A model generated the notes under the pieces. That model did not search any database. It was not told the origin of the DNA and saw only the letters and a program-made list of their open reading frames with translations. A stretch of DNA of 6,387 bases from JANNHP01 sp031404455 (GTDB taxonomy: Bacteria; Planctomycetota; JAJSAM01; JAJVHW01). Within the stretch, counting starts at the first letter, position 1, and each line of letters begins with the position of its first letter. The translations under genes were made by a program, and so were the position numbers. The stretch is taken from NCBI GenBank assembly GCA_031404455.1, contig JANNHP010000003.1:1-6387 (forward strand), in the 5' to 3' direction. Of this stretch, positions 1 through 5,889 are shown piece after piece.

Positions 1-371
1 GCGCGGCAGAGGAGTCGCACGCGTCCCGTGTCGCCGTCCACCGAGAGTTCCTCGCCGTCGCGCAGCGAACCGCCCGTGCGGACGAGCGCCGTCCACGCGC
101 CCGGCGCCTCGCCCGACGGTTCGAGCAGGAACACCTCGGCCTTGCCGCCCGTCGCGCGGTGCGCGAGGAGTCGCGCCGGGATCACGCGCGTGTCGTTGAC
201 GACGAGCAGATCGCCCGGGCGCAGCAGGTCCGGGAGGTCCGCGATCCCGCGGTGCGACGTCGCGCCGGTCGTGCGGTCGAGCACGAGCAGACGCGCGTCC
301 TCGCGGCGCGCGGGCGGCGTCTGGGCGACGAGGTCGCCGGGGAGCGGGTAGTCGAAGTCGTCCGTGCGCAA
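1..371 (-). CDS. queA: S-adenosylmethionine:tRNA ribosyltransferase-isomerase QueA, N-terminal part
   Basis: QueA transfers and isomerises the ribosyl part of S-adenosylmethionine onto 7-aminomethyl-7-deazaguanine in tRNA, giving epoxyqueuosine; it acts in the cytoplasm. The 123 visible residues read as a typical QueA N-terminus: DDFDYPLP (4-11), LVAQTPPARREDARLLVLDR (14-33), a HRGIADLPDLLRPGDLLVVN block (40-59), NDTRVIPARLL (59-69) and TGGKAEVFLLEP (74-85). Family members are about 340-360 residues, so roughly two thirds lies beyond the left edge. The start is TTG at 371: it sits where the family normally begins (M-R-x-x-DFDY), and no ATG or GTG lies in frame in the sequence read just upstream. 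There is no Shine-Dalgarno sequence close to it; a TACGAT hexamer ends 8 bases before the TTG, which would suit a leaderless transcript (inference). It is divergent from the hydrolase gene. Confidence 0.95.
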   Translation of the reverse strand, partial: MRTDDFDYPLPGDLVAQTPPARREDARLLVLDRTTGATSHRGIADLPDLLRPGDLLVVNDTRVIPARLLAHRATGGKAEVFLLEPSGEAPGAWTALVRTGGSLRDGEELSVDGDTGRVRLLCR

Positions 372-401
372 GGGGCGCGATCGTATCCTCGCCCCGTGCC
401 G
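372..401. promoter_or_regulatory. Compact divergent promoter between queA and the hydrolase gene
   Basis: The 24-30 bases between two divergent start codons must hold both promoters unless these lie inside the opposite gene. Two TANNNT-type -10-like hexamers overlap here: TATCCT on the plus strand (384-389) and TACGAT on the minus strand (385 down to 380). The first ends 6 bases before a GTG (396) and 12 before the ATG (402). The second ends 8 bases before the queA TTG. I see no good -35 element for either. The arrangement fits overlapping promoters making leaderless or nearly leaderless mRNAs. This rests on hexamer matches only and is tentative. Confidence 0.35.
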
Positions 402-1223
402 ATGCTCGGAGAGGACCTGAGGTGCGTGACGTTCGGCGGTCCCTCGGGGCCGGCGACCTCGGCGTTCGTGCCCGCGGGCGAGCCGGGCCCGGGCACGCCG
501 CTCTTCCTCGTCCCGGCCCTCGGTCTCGACGGCCGCTCGTTCGCGCCGCTCGCGCCGCTCGCCGCAGACCGGCGCATCGTGTTCTGGAGCCCGCCGAACG
601 ATCTGCCGCGCACTCCGGGACTCGGCGCCTTCGCGAGGACGGCGATCGATCACGCCGACCGCGCGGGCATGCCGCAGCGCTTCGTGCTCGGCGGGTCGTC
701 GCTCGGGGCGATGATCGCTCTCGCCGCCGCGCTCGACGCACCCGAGCGGATCGCGGGCCTCGTGCTCGTCGGCGGCGCCGCGCGCTGGCGCGACGTCGGC
801 ACCCCGATGCGGCTCGCCCGGCATCTGCACCCGTTCATCCCCCGCCGCGCGTACCACCGGGCGATGCCGTTCATCCTGGCGCCCGGCGAAGCATCGCCGG
901 ACTCGGTGCGCGCAGCACTCCGCGCGCAGATGCGGCGCCGCACGAAGGGCTACGTCGACGCCGTCGTGGCGGCGTGCGCCGGGGCGGGCGGGTTCGACCT
1001 CGCCGGGCGGCTCGGGGAGATCCGCGCCCCGACGCTCGTCGTGCACTCGCGCGGCGACCGGATCGCGCCGCTCTCCGCGATCGACCGGTTCACGGCGATC
1101 CCCGGCGTCCGCGTCGTCGTGTTCGACGGCGATTCCCACCTGCCGTATCTCAGCGAACCGGAGCGATTCCTGCCGGTGCTCGCGGAGTTCCTCGCCGAGG
1201 TCGACGCGGGAGAGCGCCGATGA
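402..1223 (+). CDS. Alpha/beta hydrolase fold protein
   Basis: A 273-residue protein of the alpha/beta hydrolase superfamily, probably a soluble esterase or lipase-like enzyme; the substrate cannot be told from sequence. The catalytic triad is visible in normal order and spacing: the nucleophile elbow GGSSLGA (97-103, Ser100), the acid in HSRGDRI (215-221, Asp219), and the base in GDSHLPYLSEPERF (243-256, His246). The LVPALGLDGRSF stretch (36-47) corresponds to the oxyanion-hole loop after strand 3. Residues about 128-180, rich in Arg and His, form the cap region. No signal peptide is seen. ATG 402 is chosen, with GTG 396 (two codons longer) as the alternative that best fits the -10-like hexamer. 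The reading frame stays open far upstream over queA, but that part is antisense to a conserved gene and is not coding. The stop overlaps the next gene's start (ATGA), so the two are very likely co-transcribed and coupled. Confidence 0.88.
   Translation: MLGEDLRCVTFGGPSGPATSAFVPAGEPGPGTPLFLVPALGLDGRSFAPLAPLAADRRIVFWSPPNDLPRTPGLGAFARTAIDHADRAGMPQRFVLGGSSLGAMIALAAALDAPERIAGLVLVGGAARWRDVGTPMRLARHLHPFIPRRAYHRAMPFILAPGEASPDSVRAALRAQMRRRTKGYVDAVVAACAGAGGFDLAGRLGEIRAPTLVVHSRGDRIAPLSAIDRFTAIPGVRVVVFDGDSHLPYLSEPERFLPVLAEFLAEVDAGERR
1208..1214 (+). promoter_or_regulatory. Shine-Dalgarno sequence for the 1220 start
   Basis: GGGAGAG lies inside the end of the hydrolase gene. Its GGGAG core (1208-1212) is 7 bases before the ATG at 1220. 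Together with the ATGA overlap it fixes the start of the downstream gene and suggests reinitiation or coupling. Confidence 0.65.
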
Positions 1224-1864
1224 GCGACGCCGCGCTCGTCGCCGACTTCGACCTCGACGGCGCCCGCCCGTCGGCCGCCGACGTGATCGACGCCGCCGTC
1301 GCGCGCGGCGCGCGGTTCCTCGCGGCGGACATCGTCGAGGGCGACGAGGAGGTTCCCGACGCGCACGTCTCAGGCCATCGCGTCTCGAGTCTCGCGCGAC
1401 TCCACGCCGTGGCGCTCCGTCACCAGGTCGGCCTCTACCTCCGTCTCACCGACACGCTCGCGCTCTCCGGGCTCGCGAAGGCACTCGGCGCGGCGAAGGA
1501 GGCCTCCGCCGCGAATCTCCGCGATCGGCTCGTCGTCGTCGTGGAGGGCGAACGCGCCGGCCGCCGCCTGCGCCTCGACGCGCCGCAGTTCCCGTCGGCC
1601 TACGCCGTCGGCGCGGAGGGCCGGAAGGGATTCCTCCGGTTCCTGCCGCCGAACTTCCAGCGCGCCCGTTCCGACGCCGACGATCTCGTCGTCCCGTGGG
1701 GACGGCTCGCCGCGCGCGCGCTGACGAAGCTCAGCGCCGATCTCGCGAAGCGCGGCGCGCGCCTCTGGATCTCGGACGTCGCCGAACCGGACGTCGGGGC
1801 CGCGTCGGCCGTCGGGGCCACGGGAGTGGTGGTGCGGTGGAAGTACAACCAGCGAGGCGAGTGA
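1220..1864 (+). CDS. Protein of unknown function, possibly a degenerate TIM-barrel (GDPD-like) protein
   Basis: A 214-residue protein that I do not recognise with confidence. It starts at ATG 1220, overlapping the hydrolase stop by four bases, with a GGGAG Shine-Dalgarno 7 bases upstream. It is probably soluble: no signal peptide or membrane segment is visible. Helix and strand stretches alternate: VIDAAVARGARFLAADIV near the N-terminus, a hydrophobic LVVVVEG strand in the middle, and a C-terminal block LAKRGARLWISDVAEPDVGAASAVGATGVVV. That last block resembles the final strands of glycerophosphodiester phosphodiesterases (h..G..v.vWt.n.......l...G.dgi.td). The catalytic His-Asp and Glu-x-Asp pattern expected near the GDPD N-terminus is not seen, so if related it is probably not a normal phosphodiesterase. 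The chain is also shorter than the usual 240-plus residues. Codon bias matches its neighbours. The function may be linked to the hydrolase, but nothing shows how. Confidence 0.8.
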   Translation: MSDAALVADFDLDGARPSAADVIDAAVARGARFLAADIVEGDEEVPDAHVSGHRVSSLARLHAVALRHQVGLYLRLTDTLALSGLAKALGAAKEASAANLRDRLVVVVEGERAGRRLRLDAPQFPSAYAVGAEGRKGFLRFLPPNFQRARSDADDLVVPWGRLAARALTKLSADLAKRGARLWISDVAEPDVGAASAVGATGVVVRWKYNQRGE

Positions 1865-1898
1865 GCGCGGGACGGACGGTGTCCAGCGTCCTCGGTAT

Positions 1899-1930
1899 GT
1901 GAAGAAAGGGGGCCCTGGCCCTTTCTTCAC
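1899..1930. terminator. Perfect 12-bp inverted repeat between convergent genes, likely bidirectional terminator
   Basis: GTGAAGAAAGGG (1899-1910) and CCCTTTCTTCAC (1919-1930) are exact reverse complements around an 8-base GC-rich loop. It begins 34 bases after the stop at 1864, and its right arm covers the stop codon of the converging glycosyltransferase. Neither side is followed by a T-tract, so it is not a textbook intrinsic terminator. Its place between two converging genes and its perfect stem favour a role in ending both transcripts or protecting their 3' ends. Confidence 0.6.
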
Positions 1931-2616
1931 CCCCCGAACCGCACCCGAAGCATCGCCCGCAGCACCTCGAAGCTCGCGGAGAGGCGCAGCTTCTTGCCCT
2001 GGCCCTTCGAGCGCGGGACGTAGGTGACGGGCACCTGCTCGATGCGCCAGCCGTCGCGGATCGCGCGGCAGCCCTGCTCGGCGTCCATCCCGAAGCCGGT
2101 CGAGCGCGGTTCGACCTTGCGCGCGACCTCGGTGCGCATCACGCGGTAGCCCGTCAGCACGTCGTTCAGACGGCGCAGGAAGAGCACGCTCGCGATCACG
2201 CAGAACGCCTTGTTCCCGAGGTAGCCGACGAGCGGCGTCGCGCCGCGGCCCTGCGCGAAGCGCACGCCGAAGACAACGTCGGCGCGGTCCGCGAGGATCG
2301 GCGCGAAGAGCTGCGGGAACTCGCCGGGGTCGAGTTCGAGGTCGGCGTCCTGCACGACGACGATGTCGCCCGTCACCCGCGCGAACCCGGTGCGGACGGC
2401 GGCGCCCTTGCCGCTGTTCCTCTCGTGGCGCACGACCGTCACGGGCGGCGTCCCGCTCGAGGCGAGCGACTCGAGGATCTCCGCCGACCGGTCGGTCGAA
2501 CCGTCGTCCACGGCGACGATCTCGTGGACGGCGCCCGTCGCACGGATGCGACGGACGACCTCCTCGAGCGTCCGTTCCTCGTTGAAGACGGGGACGATCA
2601 CCGACACGCGGGCCAT
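1927..2616 (-). CDS. Family 2 glycosyltransferase, polyprenyl-phosphate sugar synthase (DPM1/DPG-synthase) type
   Basis: A 229-residue GT-A fold, GT2-family transferase that most likely moves a sugar from a nucleotide donor to a polyprenyl phosphate carrier on the cytoplasmic face. Motifs in order: VSVIVPVFNEE (4-14), VDDGSTDRS (36-44), the NSGKGAAVRTGF loop (67-78), the metal-binding VVQDADLELDP (87-97, Asp90-x-Asp92), DVLTGYRVMR (152-161), GFGMDAE (174-180) and the YVPRSKGQGKKL tail motif (199-210) typical of this subgroup. It is a single catalytic domain with no added membrane segments at the C-terminus, as in soluble dolichyl-phosphate mannose synthase-like enzymes. ATG 2616 is chosen because the family begins right at VSVIVP; an earlier in-frame start would add a low-complexity Arg/Ala/Gly leader. 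No Shine-Dalgarno is seen; TACAAC lies 9 bases upstream. It is divergent from a GT-C enzyme that may use its product. Sugar and carrier are not determined. Confidence 0.9.
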   Translation of the reverse strand: MARVSVIVPVFNEERTLEEVVRRIRATGAVHEIVAVDDGSTDRSAEILESLASSGTPPVTVVRHERNSGKGAAVRTGFARVTGDIVVVQDADLELDPGEFPQLFAPILADRADVVFGVRFAQGRGATPLVGYLGNKAFCVIASVLFLRRLNDVLTGYRVMRTEVARKVEPRSTGFGMDAEQGCRAIRDGWRIEQVPVTYVPRSKGQGKKLRLSASFEVLRAMLRVRFGG

Positions 2617-2698
2617 GGGGGCGACGTTGTAGCGGAGCCCCGCACGCCTGCCGCCGAGAACTGGCGGCGCGCCCGGGCGCGGGCCGACACTCCCCCGC
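2617..2698. promoter_or_regulatory. Divergent intergenic region with two inverted repeats
   Basis: These 82 bases separate the divergent GT2 and GT-C genes and should contain both promoters. Two symmetric elements are visible: GCCGCC-7 nt-GGCGGC (2650-2655 and 2663-2668) and a perfect 14-bp palindrome CGCGCCCGGGCGCG (2668-2681), which share base 2668. On the minus strand TACAAC (2631 to 2626) is a possible -10 element close to the GT2 start. No convincing -35 was found on either strand. Short GC-only palindromes arise easily at this base composition, so an operator role is only a possibility. Confidence 0.35.
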
Positions 2699-4351
2699 GT
2701 GGCGACGCCGAACCGACCAGGATGGGCCCTCTGGCTCCCCGTCGCCCTCGCTGCGGCGCTCGCCGGGTTCCTCGCGGCGAACATCTCGGGCGACATCCCC
2801 TTCGACAGCGACGAGGCGAACCACGCGAACCTGGCGCTCCGTCAGTTCCAGGACCTCCGCGACGGCCACCTCGTCGACTTCGTCCGCCACTCGTACCGCA
2901 CCGGGCAGTTCCCGTTCCTCCACGGCTGGACGATCCTGCCCTGGTTCGCCCTCTTCGGGACGACGCTCTTTGCCGCGCGCGTCGCGCAGTGCGCGATGTT
3001 CGTCCTCGGCGTGGCGGCCACGGGCTGGGCGGCGTACCGCGCCTCCGGCGACGACCGCCGCGCGGCGGCGATCGGCGCGGGCCTCTTCGCCACGTCGCCG
3101 CTCCTCGCGACCTACTCGGGCCTCTGCATGCTGGAGACGCCGGGCGCCGCGACCACCGCGCTGACGCTCGCCGTCTTCGCCGAGGCGTGCCGCGCACGGG
3201 GCCGCCGGGCGTGGATGTGGCACGCCGCGACGGCGCTCGCCGCGCTCGCGACGTACTTCACGAAGCTGAACTTCGGCATGTGGATCGTGCCCGCGATCGG
3301 CGCGGGCTACGCGGTGAGGTGGTGGCGGACGACGACGCGGCGCGAGGCACTGCGCGACGGTCTCGTCTACTTCGGCGTGATCGTGGGCGTGCTCTGTGTC
3401 TGGTACTCGACCGCGGGACAGCGCGCCGCCTTCATGGGCTTCCTGCACAACCCGTCGCAACTGGTTTCCGTCGAGCGGGACGACCCGTCGTTCCGCGTGC
3501 CGGGGTTCCACGCCGGCAACTTCACGGCGTACTTCGGCATCGTCGCGGCGCAGTTCCACCTCCACTGGATGCTCGGGACGCTTGTCCTCGTCGCGGCGGC
3601 GTGGGGCGCGCGACGCGCGCTGCACAACCCGCCGCTCGCCGCCGCCACGGCGTGTCTCCTCTGGACGTGGATCGTCCTCTCGATGGGCTTCCGCGAGTAC
3701 CCGATGGCTCGGTTCGTCGCGACGGCGCTGCCCTCGCTCTGGATCGTCGCCGCGGTCGGCGTCGCGAGCGTCCTGCGCCGCGCGACGGAGGTTCCGTGGC
3801 TGCCCGCCGCGGGCGCGGCCGCTCTGGCGCTCGGTCTCGGCGCGCAGGCCGCGCGTCAGCCGCAACTCCTCGCCGCGGAGTACGAGGTCGGCAACGACTT
3901 CGTGCCCGTGTTCGATTTCCTCGCGGACGCGATCCCCCGTCGCAGCAGCGTCCTCGCCGTCGGCTACACGGACCACACGTCGGCCCGCACGCTCGACTGG
4001 TGGCTCGGCGCGCGGCCGGGGAGCGCGTGGCGCGAGTTCAACGTCGTGGGCCTCAACTCGGAGCGCGTCTTCGAGAGCGACCGCCGCGTCGCCGACTGGA
4101 TGACGTCGCCGCGCCCGTGGGGCGACGCCGCGTGGACGAGCGTCGTCCTCGAGTTCACGCCGGGCCCGCGCTATCCCGACCGCGCGATCCTCGTGCCCGC
4201 GACGGTCGAGATGTGGCGTGCCGCGATCCGGAAGTTCGACGGACGCCTCGAACGTCTCGCCGAGCGGCGGTTCGACGACCTCGACCTCACCGTGACGGTC
4301 TGGCGCGACCGGTCCCCGCCGCCGCACCTCGGGCTCGGCGGACACAAGTAG
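2699..4351 (+). CDS. Polytopic membrane GT-C glycosyltransferase, ArnT/PMT (GT39-like) type
   Basis: A 550-residue inner-membrane protein that probably transfers a sugar from a polyprenyl-phosphate carrier to an acceptor on the outer side of the membrane. The first membrane helix (about 9-27) leads into an external loop with FDSDEANHANLA (35-46), where Asp38-Glu39 match the acidic catalytic/metal motif of GT-C enzymes. A second typical position is YSGLCMLETPGA (139-150, Glu146), followed by TYFTKLNFG (185-193). Multiple hydrophobic helices run to about residue 395. The last 150 or so residues (from about YEVGNDFVPVFDFL) look like a soluble domain, as in many ArnT-like proteins. The start is GTG 2699, the first start in this frame and just before the first helix; no Shine-Dalgarno is seen. 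It is divergent from the GT2 sugar-lipid synthase and converges on another GT-C gene with 10 bases between stops. Acceptor and sugar are unknown. Confidence 0.87.
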   Translation: MATPNRPGWALWLPVALAAALAGFLAANISGDIPFDSDEANHANLALRQFQDLRDGHLVDFVRHSYRTGQFPFLHGWTILPWFALFGTTLFAARVAQCAMFVLGVAATGWAAYRASGDDRRAAAIGAGLFATSPLLATYSGLCMLETPGAATTALTLAVFAEACRARGRRAWMWHAATALAALATYFTKLNFGMWIVPAIGAGYAVRWWRTTTRREALRDGLVYFGVIVGVLCVWYSTAGQRAAFMGFLHNPSQLVSVERDDPSFRVPGFHAGNFTAYFGIVAAQFHLHWMLGTLVLVAAAWGARRALHNPPLAAATACLLWTWIVLSMGFREYPMARFVATALPSLWIVAAVGVASVLRRATEVPWLPAAGAAALALGLGAQAARQPQLLAAEYEVGNDFVPVFDFLADAIPRRSSVLAVGYTDHTSARTLDWWLGARPGSAWREFNVVGLNSERVFESDRRVADWMTSPRPWGDAAWTSVVLEFTPGPRYPDRAILVPATVEMWRAAIRKFDGRLERLAERRFDDLDLTVTVWRDRSPPPHLGLGGHK

Positions 4352-4367
4352 TCCGCGCCGGCTACTT
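4338..4367. terminator. Short overlapping inverted repeats at convergent stop codons
   Basis: The two converging GT-C genes both end AAGTAG (Lys-stop), giving an inverted repeat AAGTAG (4346-4351) / CTACTT (4362-4367); with a G-U and a further C-G pair the RNA stem reaches 8 bp around a 6-base loop. An overlapping alternative is GCGGAC (4338-4343) / GTCCGC (4351-4356) with a 7-base loop. Both are short and have no T-tract, but the 10-base gap leaves no room for a separate terminator. Weak support. Confidence 0.3.
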
Positions 4368-5876
4368 CCGGAGCCAGATCTCGTACTTCCCGGCGCTCTC
4401 CGCGTGCCGGAACCGCTCCGCGAGCCACGCGTCGAGGAACCCGCTGCCCGGCGGCATCCCGGCGAACTCCGGGAACGTGCGCGGCCCCGTGCGAACGACG
4501 ACGCGGATGTCGTCGCGCGCGACGTCCGCGGCGAGGCGGCGCTGGACGTCCTCGCGGGTCGTGACGCCCGGGTCGAAGTGCCAGTCGAACGGCGTCGCGG
4601 GGCGATCGGCGACGAAGTGGAGCAGGAGATCCTGGTCGTGGATGAAGTCGTGGCGGCGGCACGCGGAGAAGAACGGCCGGCCCTGCGGGACGAGCGCCTG
4701 CACGCGCTCGACGAGGCGCCGGTACGACGCGACCTCGTTCGCCGGGACGTAGAGCATCGTCGCGCCGGGGAGCGTGTCGCCCAGCGTCGCGACCGGGGCG
4801 GCGCGGCGTCCGAGCAGTTCCGCGGCCCGCGCGCCGGCCGACCGCCCGAACGGGACGAGCAGCGTCGCCGCGCAGACGAGGAACGCCGGCACCCTGAGCC
4901 CGCTCGCCCGCGGGACCGCCGTCGCGCCGAGGACGCCGACGAGGATGCCCGCCGGGATGAGATGGTGCGTGTCCGGACGCAGGCAGAGGTAGCGGAGCGC
5001 CCAGAGCGCGAGGAACCCGAGGCCCGCCACGAGCGCGCGCGACGGATCGGGCCTCGCGAGGATGCGCCCCGCGCCGAGCACGCCGCCCACGGCGGCGAGG
5101 ATGGCGACCGCGCCGAACACCCACTCCTGCCGGAAGACCGCGAGCCAGCCGCCTTCGACGGAGCGGAAGGGGACCGTGGCCGCCGGGTTCGTGACGAGGC
5201 CCTCCCAGAGACGGTCCGGCGCGGCGAGGATCGCGGGGAGGAGGAGGAGCGCGAGCGTCGCCGCGGCGGCGCACCCCGTCGCCGCAGCGCGGGCCGCGCG
5301 CACCCGCCACGTCCCCTCGGTCCCGGACCAGATCACCGCCGCCGTCGCGAGCGTCGCGACGAAGCCGACGTCCTGGCGGAACCAGCCCGCGACGCCGGCG
5401 ACGACCCCGGCGAGGAGCGCGCGCGGGAGGCTCGATTCGAGGACGGCGCGCCGCGCGACGAGCAGGGCGGCGAACGCGAGGGCGAGCGACGGGTACGGGT
5501 ACGCGAACGCGAGGCAGGCCACGAACGCGAGGCCGCCCACGAACCGCGACCCCGAGACACGCACGGCGACGTGCCACGCGAGCCACGTCTGCGCGGCGAG
5601 CACCGCGTCGTCGACGCGCGTCGCGACGTCGAACGTCGTCCCGAACGCGCTGAACGCCGCAGCGATCAGGTAGTAGCGGCCGGGCGTGTAGAGGGTCTGG
5701 AAGTCCGCGTAGGGAGCGTCGCCGCGGAGGATGCGCTGCGCCGCGACGACGCCGATGCCCTCGTCGAAGCGGTTCGTCGGCCAGGGCAGCGGCAGCGAGT
5801 AGTAGGCCGCGGCCGCGAGGAGGACGACGAGCGACAGCGGCCCGAGGAACCTCGGCGCGGGGCGATCGTCGCCGAC
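4362..5876 (-). CDS. Second polytopic GT-C-type glycosyltransferase, non-standard or uncertain start
   Basis: An inner-membrane protein of about 504 residues, counting from GTC 5876, resembling the GT39/PMT_2 superfamily. The first helix (FLGPLSLVVLLAAAAYYSL, 10-28) is followed by an external loop with NRFDEGIGVVAAQRILRGDAP (35-55; Asp38-Glu39 are the expected catalytic/metal acids) and DFQTLYTPGRYYL (58-70), a well-conserved pattern in such transferases. Later comes GWFRQDVG (164-171). Many helices run through the middle, and a soluble C-terminal domain of about 150 residues ends in YEIWLRK. The first ordinary start in frame is GTG 5603, which would delete the first helix and the whole DEG...PG loop, so it is unlikely to be the true start. 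TAGGAG at the purF stop is 7 bases before GTC 5876; CTG 5837 is a less well-placed alternative. It lies 10 bases after purF, probably in the same transcript. The substrate is unknown; it is not an obvious duplicate of the 2699-4351 gene beyond shared architecture. Confidence 0.82.
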   Translation of the reverse strand, partial: VGDDRPAPRFLGPLSLVVLLAAAAYYSLPLPWPTNRFDEGIGVVAAQRILRGDAPYADFQTLYTPGRYYLIAAAFSAFGTTFDVATRVDDAVLAAQTWLAWHVAVRVSGSRFVGGLAFVACLAFAYPYPSLALAFAALLVARRAVLESSLPRALLAGVVAGVAGWFRQDVGFVATLATAAVIWSGTEGTWRVRAARAAATGCAAAATLALLLLPAILAAPDRLWEGLVTNPAATVPFRSVEGGWLAVFRQEWVFGAVAILAAVGGVLGAGRILARPDPSRALVAGLGFLALWALRYLCLRPDTHHLIPAGILVGVLGATAVPRASGLRVPAFLVCAATLLVPFGRSAGARAAELLGRRAAPVATLGDTLPGATMLYVPANEVASYRRLVERVQALVPQGRPFFSACRRHDFIHDQDLLLHFVADRPATPFDWHFDPGVTTREDVQRRLAADVARDDIRVVVRTGPRTFPEFAGMPPGSGFLDAWLAERFRHAESAGKYEIWLRK

Positions 5877-5883
5877 GGCCGCG

Positions 5884-5889
5884 CTCCTA
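5884..5889 (-). promoter_or_regulatory. Shine-Dalgarno sequence overlapping the purF stop
   Basis: On the minus strand TAGGAG combines the purF TAG stop with an AGGAG ribosome-binding core. The 7 bases that follow lead to GTC 5876, the same spacing as GGGAG to ATG 1220. This supports translation of the downstream membrane protein from about here, coupled to purF, although the codon is not a standard start. Confidence 0.55.

Noticed and set aside
159..401. N-terminal extension of the hydrolase back to an ATG at 159
   Set aside because: The frame is open, but it is fully antisense to conserved queA coding sequence and its residues are Arg-rich without any alpha/beta hydrolase features.
2617..2796. 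60-residue N-terminal extension of the GT2 enzyme
   Set aside because: It would overlap the start of the divergent GT-C gene and encodes a low-complexity leader; the family begins at the VSVIVP strand just after ATG 2616.
1370..4345. A 991-codon open frame on the minus strand
   Set aside because: It runs antisense to the 1220 and GT-C genes and through the GT2 gene in another frame. Its translation is Arg/Ala/Pro/Gly/Glu-rich low complexity with no motifs, the usual shadow of high third-position GC.
2425..4752. A 775-codon open frame on the plus strand
   Set aside because: It overlaps the clear GT-C gene out of frame and is antisense to parts of two others; composition is Arg-rich and motif-free.
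4171..5586. A 471-codon open frame on the minus strand
   Set aside because: It lies in the wrong frame of the second GT-C gene; Arg/Pro-rich with no hydrophobic helices or motifs.
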